DNA from: an uncultured Bacteroidales bacterium | GTDB taxonomy: Bacteria > Bacteroidota > Bacteroidia > Bacteroidales > Muribaculaceae | DNA length: 5,414 bases | Assembly: GCA_900552315.1 (NCBI GenBank) | Contig: URZM01000153.1 | Span: 1 to 5,414 of the forward strand | Direction of reading: 5' to 3' | Part shown: piece after piece, positions 1-5,414 of the stretch | Layout of the letters: the number at the start of each line of letters is the position of its first letter | Position numbering within the stretch: position 1 is the stretch's first letter | Position numbers and translations under genes: made by a program | The notes under the pieces: generated by a model | Told to the model about the DNA's origin: nothing | Databases searched by the model: none | What the model saw: the letters and a program-made list of their open reading frames with translations, nothing else

Positions 1-1666
1 TCTTGGTGTTTGCGAAGAGCACGAAATCCTTTGTGGCGGGAGTCTTGCCTGCCGCGACCGTGAAATTCTCGTAGTGCTTGGTGTAGCCCTTGACCGGCAC
101 CTGCCTGAAGGCGCTCACGTCGCCGGCCTTGCGGTCGGCGGCTTTCCAGCAGTAAAGGGGCTGTGTCTCGTCGGCGGCGTGGGAGGGGTTGAAGATGCAC
201 CATAGGTTGCCGTCCGCGTCGAAGGAGGGGGCGGAGACGATACATAGCGCGGACCAGGCTACGGATGTGGGGAATACGGCATGGAAACCGGGCTGGTTGC
301 GCGCCGAGTGGGACGGATGGGCGAACAGCTCCAGGGAATGGTCGCGCATAGAGAAGCGCATCAGGCCGTTATGGTATGAGCCAAGCCAGAAACAGTCGGG
401 AGAGAGCGGGTCTATCACGGGGCCGAAAGTCTCCCTGACATAGTTCTGCATCGGGCTGGAGGAAGCGGTGCGGCCGTAGCATGACCAATGGCCATCCTTG
501 TAGCCGGAAACTATGGAGGAGTAGTTCATGTAGTTGGCGGGATAGGTCCTGTTGCAGGTCTCATTGCCGAGTATCATCCCGAACTCTGGGGACCAGTCCA
601 TGGAGAAGACCCCGAAGACCTGAGGGGCATCGGGCGAGAAGACACGCTCGTCGGACGTCCAGGTGTAGTTGCCCAGGTATGTGAGCGACGCCAGGCCCTT
701 GCGCATGACCGGGAAATAGAAGTCTTTCATGTCCCAGGAGGCGCACTCGGTGTTGCCGTAGGGAGTGGTGTCTATGTAGACGGGGGTCAGCTCGCCTTGG
801 CGGTCGAGCTGGAATGTGCAGCCGTTGCGGCGCAAGAAATAGCCGTCTTTGTTGTCGGCGTAATATGCAGGGCTCTCGGTGCTCTTCAGCTCCATGGTCA
901 GGGAGCCGTCGGCAGCGAAGGCGCCGAGGGTGACGTTCTTGTCCTGGACTATGCTGAAACGGTTGTCGGCAAGGGGAAGCACGAATTTCACATTCGAGGC
1001 ATAGCCATCCACCGGGGTGAATGAGGCGAAGGAGGCGTGACGGTCGTCGAGGGGCGATGTGAAGAGGCCGTCGGAGGCTCCGAGCACAAGATGGTCCCCT
1101 ACCCTGGCTATGGCGTTGAGGGGGCGGCCATAGACCCTGGCCTCGCCTATGGCGTGTGTCTTGTCATCTATGGCTATGTATCCGAAATCAGTGGCCAGGT
1201 AGGCTCGGTCGCCCTGCGGGTCGAACGTCACCGAGTTCACGTTTCGGGAGACGCTGAGTGTGGGCGAAGAGACGGCGGGCACGGAGTAGAGGGAGTCGTC
1301 GTCATAAAGCATGTCGATGGAATAGTCGTCATAAACTATAAGGAGATAGCCCTTGGCGGGATTGTATGCTATGTCGAGTATGTCGTATCCGTTCAATCGG
1401 TCGGCGCCGTTGTATCCTGTAATCTCGCCGCTTTTCTTGTCAAGGACAAAGAGCTGTCCGTGGACCTTGTCCCAGGGGGTCTCGGAGTGTATCATCTGGC
1501 CGAGCGCGAGGAGATATACCCTGTGGGGGGTGTCGACGGTCTCTTTGAAATAGTAGTCGAAGGTGTTGAACACCTTCCAGTCGCCGGGTATGGGTCTTTC
1601 CGCAGATGCGACCAAGGGGATGAAGGCGGCACAGGCGGCGAGCAGGGAGTATATGAATTTTTTCAT
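1..1666 (-). CDS. PorZ-like beta-propeller protein, second tandem copy (3' end outside window)
   Basis: The frame is open from an ATG at 1666 to the left edge: 555 codons, no stop. I translated it by hand. Residues 1-22 form a signal peptide (MKKFIYSLLA start, predicted cut after VASA), so the product is exported. The rest aligns almost without gaps to the upstream 830-residue neighbour. Shared segments include DILDIAYNP (95-103), YLLIVYDDYSIDMLYDDDS (107-125), AYLATDFGYIAIDD (155-168), ASDGLF (197-202), a WDMKDFYFPV segment and NLWCIFNPSHAADE from residue 487. These match the N-terminal propeller of the T9SS protein PorZ and the start of a second propeller. About 275 residues should lie beyond the edge, so a sorting domain cannot be confirmed. 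The mature part has eight cysteines, against three in the same part of the neighbour. The gene starts 52 bases after the neighbour's stop, so co-transcription is likely. The family is fairly sure, but a role distinct from the first copy is unknown. Confidence 0.85.
   Translation of the reverse strand, partial: MKKFIYSLLAACAAFIPLVASAERPIPGDWKVFNTFDYYFKETVDTPHRVYLLALGQMIHSETPWDKVHGQLFVLDKKSGEITGYNGADRLNGYDILDIAYNPAKGYLLIVYDDYSIDMLYDDDSLYSVPAVSSPTLSVSRNVNSVTFDPQGDRAYLATDFGYIAIDDKTHAIGEARVYGRPLNAIARVGDHLVLGASDGLFTSPLDDRHASFASFTPVDGYASNVKFVLPLADNRFSIVQDKNVTLGAFAADGSLTMELKSTESPAYYADNKDGYFLRRNGCTFQLDRQGELTPVYIDTTPYGNTECASWDMKDFYFPVMRKGLASLTYLGNYTWTSDERVFSPDAPQVFGVFSMDWSPEFGMILGNETCNRTYPANYMNYSSIVSGYKDGHWSCYGRTASSSPMQNYVRETFGPVIDPLSPDCFWLGSYHNGLMRFSMRDHSLELFAHPSHSARNQPGFHAVFPTSVAWSALCIVSAPSFDADGNLWCIFNPSHAADETQPLYCWKAADRKAGDVSAFRQVPVKGYTKHYENFTVAAGKTPATKDFVLFANTK
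101..227. repeat. High-identity tract shared with 2643-2769 (second-copy side)
   Basis: This 127-base stretch in the second PorZ-like gene aligns without gaps to 2643-2769 in the first, with about 11 mismatches by eye, including an identical run of about 30 bases around 122-151. It encodes the block from NLWCIFNPSHAADE to SAFRQ. By contrast a conserved N-terminal stretch of the same genes (about 1297-1398) differs at roughly 23 of 102 positions. Confidence 0.7.
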
Positions 1667-1718
1667 AGATGTTTGTTATATGGGCGCGGGTCGGGTGACA
1701 CGCGGGTCGGTTTGTAAT
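1667..1718 (-). other. Intergenic spacer between the two PorZ-like genes
   Basis: 52 bases. In the sense direction it begins ATTACAAACC after the TGA stop, runs through a GC-rich middle with a short direct repeat, and ends in the A-rich CATATAACAAACATCT just before the ATG. An A-rich leader without Shine-Dalgarno is normal for Bacteroidota starts and supports the chosen start at 1666. No TAnnTTTG promoter and no terminator hairpin with T run are visible, so the two genes are probably on one transcript. Confidence 0.5.
1685..1710. repeat. 10-base direct repeat CGCGGGTCGG, two copies
   Basis: Perfect copies of CGCGGGTCGG at 1685-1694 and 1701-1710, 16 bases apart start to start, in the spacer between the paralogues. 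The sequence between them is GTGACA. In the sense direction each copy reads CCGACCCGCG. It could be a protein-binding pair or replication slippage; nothing else supports a function. Confidence 0.45.
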
Positions 1719-4211
1719 TCAGCGCACAACGAGTATCTTGGTGGAGTTGCCAGCGGAAGGCTGAGACTCGGTGGAGGTGGAGCTGAGGACGTAGTACACG
1801 CCGGCGCTCACCTGGCGGCCTTGCATGTCGGTGAGGTCCCAGAGCGCCATGCCTCCGTTGGATAGACCCAGCTCCTTTACCACGGCTCCTGAGGCATCGG
1901 CTATCTTGACCAGGGAGTCGTCCATGAGCCCCTGGATGGTGACGGGTCCGGAGTATTCGGGCCTGACAGGGTTGGGGAAGGCGAGTACCTTGGAGTAGTC
2001 TTCGGCGGCGGGAGTCGCGTCACAGAAATATGTGGATGTCTGCTTGGCGCCTCCTATCCATACGGCGTTGCCTGTGGGGTCGAAACCTACGGAGAAGACC
2101 ACGTCGGAGGGAAGGGAGGAGTTGGAGACAGTGAACTGGTCAATCACCCGGGAGCCTTCGGGGGAGGATACGAACAGGCCGCTGCCGTTGGTGGCGAACC
2201 ATTTGCGTCCTGCACCGTCGGCGGCAATGGACATCACGTCCAGGCCGCTGAGGAGGTAGTCGGCCAGGTTGGTGCCGTCGTTGCGCGCCACCTTGGGACG
2301 GCGCACGCTGAGGGTGCTTCCGCTGGAGCGTATGGCCTCGTTGGGGTTGAAATAGAACACTCCGGCGTCGGTGCCGACCCATATATACCCGGTCGCGGGG
2401 TCTTCGTACATGGTGTTGATGAATGTGTAGGAGACAGCCGTGCCGTCCTGGTCGAGGAAGGAGGTGAAGGAGCAGAGCCTGTCGTCCGAGGTGTCGTCCA
2501 CGCTCGCGCCCCGGTAGAACAGGTACAGCGGCTGGTAATACATGGAGGCGGGTGCGAAAGCCACGAATCCTCGGCTTGCCTGGCTCTTGGTGGCCACCAT
2601 GCGGAAATTCTCGTAATGGGTGGAATAGCCCTTTACGGGCACCTGCTTGAAGGCGCTGACGTTGCCGGCCTTGCGGTCGGCGGCTTTCCAGCAATAAAGG
2701 GGCTGGGTCTCGTCGGCGGCGTGCGAGGGGTTGAAGACGCACCACAGGTTTCCGTCCCCGTCGAAGGATATGGCCGAGACGGGGCACCTGTCGGTCCAGT
2801 TGACGGATGTGGGGAAGACTGCGTGGAAGCCCGGGAGGCCATTGGCCGGGTGGGCCGGATGGGAGAACATCTCGATGGAATTGTCGCGCATGTCCACTCG
2901 GAAAAGGCCAGCGTCCCTGCTGCCGAGCCAGAAATATTCGGGCGCCACCGGGTCGACCACGGGGCCGTAGGTTGCATACATGTATGCGGCCAGGGGTGAG
3001 TCGGTGTCGGCTCCCGCGCCGTAAGGGGTCCAGGAACCCCGGTCATACGCTGAGACCAGGCCCGGGTACCTCCTGTTGTCCGCATAGGAGTATATGCGGT
3101 TGTGGGTCTCGTTTCCGGCGAGCATGCCGGCGAGTTCCGAGTATGCGAAGCTGAAGACTCCCGTGGGCTGGGGGGCATTGACCTTATAAAGCGTTGCGGG
3201 AGTCCAGTCATAGTTTCCGTTATAGGTGGCCCGGCTGATGCCCCGGCGCGGGACCGGGAAATAGAAGTCCTTGAAATCCCAGGAGGCGAGCCTGGTCTCG
3301 GGGTCGGCGACCTTGGAGGTGTAGACATCGGCCACCGAGCCGTCGCGCGAGACTTGCGTGGCGGCTCCCCAGCGCGAGAGCAGGTATCCGTCCCTGTTGT
3401 CGGCGGTATATGTGAATTTCTGTTTCTCCTTGAGCTGCAGGCTCACCTCGCCGGTTTCGGAAATGGAGGCCACGCTCAGGCCGTCGCTGTCCTGGAGGGC
3501 AAAAGTGGATTCAGTGAGCGGCATGACGGCGGCCACGGCTGAAGGGCCGGGTACCGGGGTGAAGGATTCGAAGGTGGTGTGGCGGTCGGCCACGGGGGAT
3601 ATGAATAGGCCGTCATCGGTGCCGGCCACGAGCCAGTCGCCCACCCGCGCTATGCTGTTGAGCTTGCGGTCGTAGACGCGTGACTCTGGAATCACGTATT
3701 TCGAGTCGTCCACCACTATGTATCCGAAATCGGTGGCCAGGTATGCTCGGGAGCGCCGAGGGTCGAAGGCTACATGGTTCACGTTCTTGGAGGAGTTGAG
3801 CGTGGAGGAGGCCAGTCCGGGGATCGAGTGGATGGAGTCATCGTCATACAGGATGTCGATGGTGTAGTCGTCGTAGATGATGAGCAGGTACCTCTTCTCG
3901 GGGTTGTAGGCTATGTCGAGGATCTCGTTTCCGGTGAGGTAGTTGGAGGCGTTGTACCCTGTGAGCTCGCCGCTCTCCTTGTCGAGGGTGAAGAGCTGTC
4001 CGTGGCGAGTGCTCCAGGCCTGCATATCGGCGTTGACGCTCTGCGCCAAGGGCAGCAGGTATACACGCTCAGGGGTGTCGATGGTCTCCTGGAAATAAGA
4101 GTCGAAGGTGTTATGCAGACGCCACTGGCCGGGCAAAGCGGTCTCGGCCGCCGCGCGGGAGGCGGGGAGCATTGCAAACAGTGCGAGCAGCGTATATATG
4201 TATGTCTTCAT
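1719..4211 (-). CDS. porZ: PorZ-like T9SS attachment-complex protein, two beta-propellers plus C-terminal sorting domain
   Basis: Complete gene of 830 codons with TGA stop. ATG at 4211 is preferred; the in-frame TTG just before it would add one residue. Residues 1-22 are a signal peptide (MKTYIYTLLA, cut near SRAAA). The N-terminal propeller carries EILDIAYNP (96-104), YLLIIYDDYTIDIL (108-121), AYLATDFGYIVVDD (156-169) and LVAGTDDGLF (194-203). A second propeller ends in regulator-propeller-like blades: YIWVGTDAGVFYF (609-621), RKWFATNGSGLFV (669-681) and AVWIGG (717-722). Residues 741-830 form a type A T9SS sorting domain. This layout and length resemble PorZ of Porphyromonas gingivalis (about 780 residues). 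There PorZ acts at the surface with PorU, PorV and PorQ and binds A-LPS, the anchor for sorted cargo. A PorW-like gene upstream supports a T9SS role. With two copies side by side, which is the true PorZ orthologue is open; a generic T9SS-exported propeller protein is the alternative. Confidence 0.88.
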   Translation of the reverse strand: MKTYIYTLLALFAMLPASRAAAETALPGQWRLHNTFDSYFQETIDTPERVYLLPLAQSVNADMQAWSTRHGQLFTLDKESGELTGYNASNYLTGNEILDIAYNPEKRYLLIIYDDYTIDILYDDDSIHSIPGLASSTLNSSKNVNHVAFDPRRSRAYLATDFGYIVVDDSKYVIPESRVYDRKLNSIARVGDWLVAGTDDGLFISPVADRHTTFESFTPVPGPSAVAAVMPLTESTFALQDSDGLSVASISETGEVSLQLKEKQKFTYTADNRDGYLLSRWGAATQVSRDGSVADVYTSKVADPETRLASWDFKDFYFPVPRRGISRATYNGNYDWTPATLYKVNAPQPTGVFSFAYSELAGMLAGNETHNRIYSYADNRRYPGLVSAYDRGSWTPYGAGADTDSPLAAYMYATYGPVVDPVAPEYFWLGSRDAGLFRVDMRDNSIEMFSHPAHPANGLPGFHAVFPTSVNWTDRCPVSAISFDGDGNLWCVFNPSHAADETQPLYCWKAADRKAGNVSAFKQVPVKGYSTHYENFRMVATKSQASRGFVAFAPASMYYQPLYLFYRGASVDDTSDDRLCSFTSFLDQDGTAVSYTFINTMYEDPATGYIWVGTDAGVFYFNPNEAIRSSGSTLSVRRPKVARNDGTNLADYLLSGLDVMSIAADGAGRKWFATNGSGLFVSSPEGSRVIDQFTVSNSSLPSDVVFSVGFDPTGNAVWIGGAKQTSTYFCDATPAAEDYSKVLAFPNPVRPEYSGPVTIQGLMDDSLVKIADASGAVVKELGLSNGGMALWDLTDMQGRQVSAGVYYVLSSTSTESQPSAGNSTKILVVR
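1722..1991 (-). other. T9SS type A C-terminal sorting domain of the PorZ-like protein
   Basis: Residues 741-830 of the first PorZ-like protein. The order of motifs is typical of the Por secretion tail: LAFPNPV at the start, VTIQGL, VKIADASGAVVKEL, a GG...LWDLTDMQGRQV segment, SAGVYYVL, and a final strand KILVVR ending on a basic residue. In this family the domain directs an exported protein through the outer membrane T9SS translocon. PorZ is known to keep a sorting domain although it is itself part of the machinery. An insertion rich in Ser and Thr (STSTESQPSAGNST) separates the last two strands. Confidence 0.9.
2643..2769. repeat. High-identity tract shared with 101-227 (first-copy side)
   Basis: Partner of the tract at 101-227, in the same orientation and 2542 bases apart. 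It encodes residues from about 488 of the first PorZ-like protein (NLWCVFNPSHAADE to SAFKQ). Direct repeats of this kind inside tandem genes could support recombination that fuses the two copies and deletes about 2.5 kb. Confidence 0.7.
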
Positions 4212-4264
4212 CAATGAGTCTGGTAATAAGCAGTCTTTATAATAAGACTTGTAAATCCTTTTTT
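4212..4264 (-). other. Intergenic spacer between the PorW-like and first PorZ-like genes
   Basis: 53 bases, clearly AT-rich against the GC-rich genes on both sides. In the sense direction it starts with an A run directly after the TAA stop, then AAGGATTTACAAG, then a small inverted repeat, and ends CAGACTCATTG before the ATG. I see no Bacteroidota-type TAnnTTTG promoter element and no Shine-Dalgarno at a useful distance; the AAGGA lies about 45 bases from the start. Read-through from the PorW-like gene is the simplest reading, but the AT-rich character leaves room for an unrecognised promoter. Confidence 0.5.
4232..4249. repeat. Small inverted repeat AGTCTT-N6-AAGACT
   Basis: A perfect 6-base inverted repeat with a 6-base AT loop (TATAAT on the plus strand) lies in the spacer about 20 bases before the first PorZ-like start. 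In the sense direction no T run follows, so it is not a normal terminator for the operon. On the plus strand a T8 run (4259-4266) follows about nine bases later, which would at most make a weak terminator for antisense transcripts. The stem is short and AT-rich and may be chance. Confidence 0.4.
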
Positions 4265-5414
4265 TTATTGTGCGGCCTCCTGTGCTTCCGGTTCTCCGGC
4301 TTGCGGTTGCCGAGCCTCAGGGGTGGCCGCATTTTCGCCTTCCTCAGGGTGCTGCCCTTCTTCCAGTTCGGCGGGAGCCTGCCCGTCGGGGTCAGTGTCG
4401 GGGATGGCCTGTCCTTCCTCCAAAGGCACCTCGTCGTCGGGGGAGGGACCTTCGGGGTTCTCGAGTTTCTCTTTCTCGCGCATCACGGCGTCCTGCTCGA
4501 AGCGGAAATACTCCTCGAAGGAGCGTCCCTCCCTGAGCAAGAGTTCGAAATTGGCAGCGCCTATCATGATGGGACGCACGGCTGCGGGAAGCGAGAAATT
4601 GTTGTCGCGAGCCAAGACCGTACGGTAATGCTCCAGCTCCTTCATATTGTCGAATCCTTTGATTATCAGGAGCCCGACATTGCCGAAATTCATCTGCTCC
4701 AGATCGAAATCCTTCACGACAAAAGAAGAGAAATTGTGCCGGGCCACATCGTAGAGCAACTGGTTCGGGCTTATCGAGTCGAGCGGGAAGGCGAGCACCA
4801 AGAGCTGCGGCTTGTCCGGGTCAAGGTCAAAGTTGGCGGGGGTGCCGTCGGGGTTCACGGCGGTGCCGTCACCCTCGTTGGTGAGGCGCGTCTCCCAGAG
4901 CATGCCACGGGTGTTTGCGCCTCCCGAGTTGAGCTTGCGTCCGCTTTTGAGGTATCCGAGCATGTCTGAGGCCATGGAGGTCATGTCCGTGTCGGGCCAT
5001 TTCTGGAGTAGCTCGGTGAGGCGTTCCTTGAACTTGTCCTCGTCCTTGTCCGTGACATAGGAGAGGGCGTCGATGAAGACGAATTTCGGCAGTATCTTCG
5101 AAAGGGGGAAATCCTTCTCCATCTCGGCTGTGAGCTCATGCACACTCGCGTTGTCGTTGTCGAGATACGCCTGGTACGCCTGTTCGTATTTCTGTTCCTG
5201 CACCTGGTCCATGCGTCGCAGGTTGTCGAAATATGCAGGGTCACGCATGGCCTGCCCGTAGGGGCTGTCGGGGAACTCGCTGACTATGAGGTTGCGGTAT
5301 CTCTCGGCGTCCGCCACGCGGTCCTGCCTCACGTCCATCAGGTACAGGTTGTAGTATGCGTCCAGACGGTATATGTTGTCCGGATAGCGGCTGTCCAGCT
5401 CGGCGAAAGTGCGG
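4265..5414 (-). CDS. porW: PorW/SprE-like T9SS tetratricopeptide protein (5' end outside window)
   Basis: The frame is open from the right edge to a TAA at 4267-4265, giving 382 residues. The true start lies outside; the Met at 5338 is internal because the frame continues upstream with helical repeat sequence (FAELDSRYPDNIYRLDAYYN). Residues 1 to about 160 look like TPR helix pairs, with RYPDN, FPDSPYG and KWPDTD turns. Residues about 185-315 hold a conserved-looking C-terminal module: LLVLAFPLDSISPNQLLYDV, FSSFVVKDFDLEQ, a KGFDNMKELEHY motif and ANFELLLREGRSFEEYFRFE. This recalls the end of PorW/SprE, a T9SS lipoprotein reported to link the PorK/PorN ring with the outer membrane translocon. 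The last 64 residues are an acidic, proline-rich tail. The N-terminal lipoprotein signal cannot be seen. Being followed by two PorZ-like genes fits a T9SS role. A generic TPR lipoprotein is the alternative. Confidence 0.8.
   Translation of the reverse strand, partial: RTFAELDSRYPDNIYRLDAYYNLYLMDVRQDRVADAERYRNLIVSEFPDSPYGQAMRDPAYFDNLRRMDQVQEQKYEQAYQAYLDNDNASVHELTAEMEKDFPLSKILPKFVFIDALSYVTDKDEDKFKERLTELLQKWPDTDMTSMASDMLGYLKSGRKLNSGGANTRGMLWETRLTNEGDGTAVNPDGTPANFDLDPDKPQLLVLAFPLDSISPNQLLYDVARHNFSSFVVKDFDLEQMNFGNVGLLIIKGFDNMKELEHYRTVLARDNNFSLPAAVRPIMIGAANFELLLREGRSFEEYFRFEQDAVMREKEKLENPEGPSPDDEVPLEEGQAIPDTDPDGQAPAELEEGQHPEEGENAATPEARQPQAGEPEAQEAAQ
4268..4459 (-). other. Acidic, proline-rich disordered tail of the PorW-like protein
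   Basis: The final 64 residues (319-382 of the visible part) contain about 19 Asp/Glu, about ten Pro and only one Arg, with no predicted hydrophobic core. A short motif LEEGQ occurs twice (in VPLEEGQAIP and AELEEGQHPE). This is low-complexity sequence, likely unstructured, following the folded module directly. No function can be read from it. Confidence 0.75.

Noticed and set aside
189..443. Plus-strand open frame whose translation resembles another plus-strand frame at 2731-2970
   Set aside because: The similarity (shared TDVG and TAWKPG) is what antisense reading of two homologous genes must give. It reflects the paralogy on the minus strand, not a conserved antisense protein.
1..1666. Second PorZ-like copy as a truncated pseudogene
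   Set aside because: All 555 codons are open and colinear with the intact paralogue, with an intact signal peptide. The missing end is due only to the window edge.
1037..1717. Long plus-strand open frame (226 codons) opposite the second PorZ-like gene
   Set aside because: It is antisense to a clearly coding frame with a paralogue, has Gly/Val-rich shadow composition, and no domain or start signal. The GC-rich codon use of the minus strand keeps the opposite frame free of stops.
2140..3328. Arg/Pro-rich minus-strand frames inside the first PorZ-like gene (2140-2787 and 2633-3328)
   Set aside because: They overlap the real gene in other frames and show the low-complexity Arg, Pro and Ser composition typical of off-frame reading of GC-rich DNA.
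4232..4266. Inverted repeat followed by T8 on the plus strand as a terminator
   Set aside because: The stem has only six mostly AT pairs, the T run starts about nine bases beyond it, and no plus-strand gene ends there.
4172..4969. Plus-strand open frame (265 codons) opposite the PorW-like gene, with a hydrophobic start resembling a signal peptide
   Set aside because: The hydrophobic stretch comes from antisense reading of the spacer and the 5' end of the neighbouring gene. The rest mirrors the PorW-like coding sequence, which has a recognisable fold.
5336..5338. ATG at 5338 as the start of the PorW-like gene
   Set aside because: The frame stays open to the right edge and the upstream 25 residues continue the TPR-like helical pattern, so this Met is internal.

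Overview
The window reads as a piece of a Bacteroidota chromosome, most likely Bacteroidales. The products belong to type IX secretion system (T9SS) families, one ends in a T9SS C-terminal sorting domain, and there are no Shine-Dalgarno-like sites in front of the starts. The DNA is clearly GC-rich for the order, yet isoleucine is often ATA and arginine sometimes AGG or AGA. This would suit a Muribaculaceae- or Alistipes-like gut lineage, but the family assignment is a guess.

All three genes lie on the minus strand and are read from right to left. First (5414 to 4265) comes the C-terminal part of a tetratricopeptide protein of the PorW/SprE type, cut by the right edge. After 53 bases comes a complete 830-residue secreted beta-propeller protein of the PorZ type with a T9SS sorting domain (4211 to 1719). 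After another 52 bases comes a second PorZ-type protein, a tandem paralogue of the first. It is cut by the left edge after 555 open codons (1666 to 1). Short same-strand gaps without a visible promoter or strong terminator suggest one operon.

In known systems PorW/SprE is a periplasmic-side lipoprotein that links the PorK/PorN ring to the translocon. PorZ is a surface protein of the attachment complex with PorU, PorV and PorQ, which anchors sorted cargo to the cell surface. The window would therefore be a T9SS accessory cluster whose PorZ component has been duplicated. The most notable points are the duplication, a tract of unusually high DNA identity between the two copies (about 101-227 against 2643-2769) that suggests gene conversion, a cysteine excess in the second copy, and an acidic proline-rich tail on the PorW-like protein. 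I found no RNA gene, mobile element, CRISPR array or clearly new system. There is no gene-free stretch above 300 bases.
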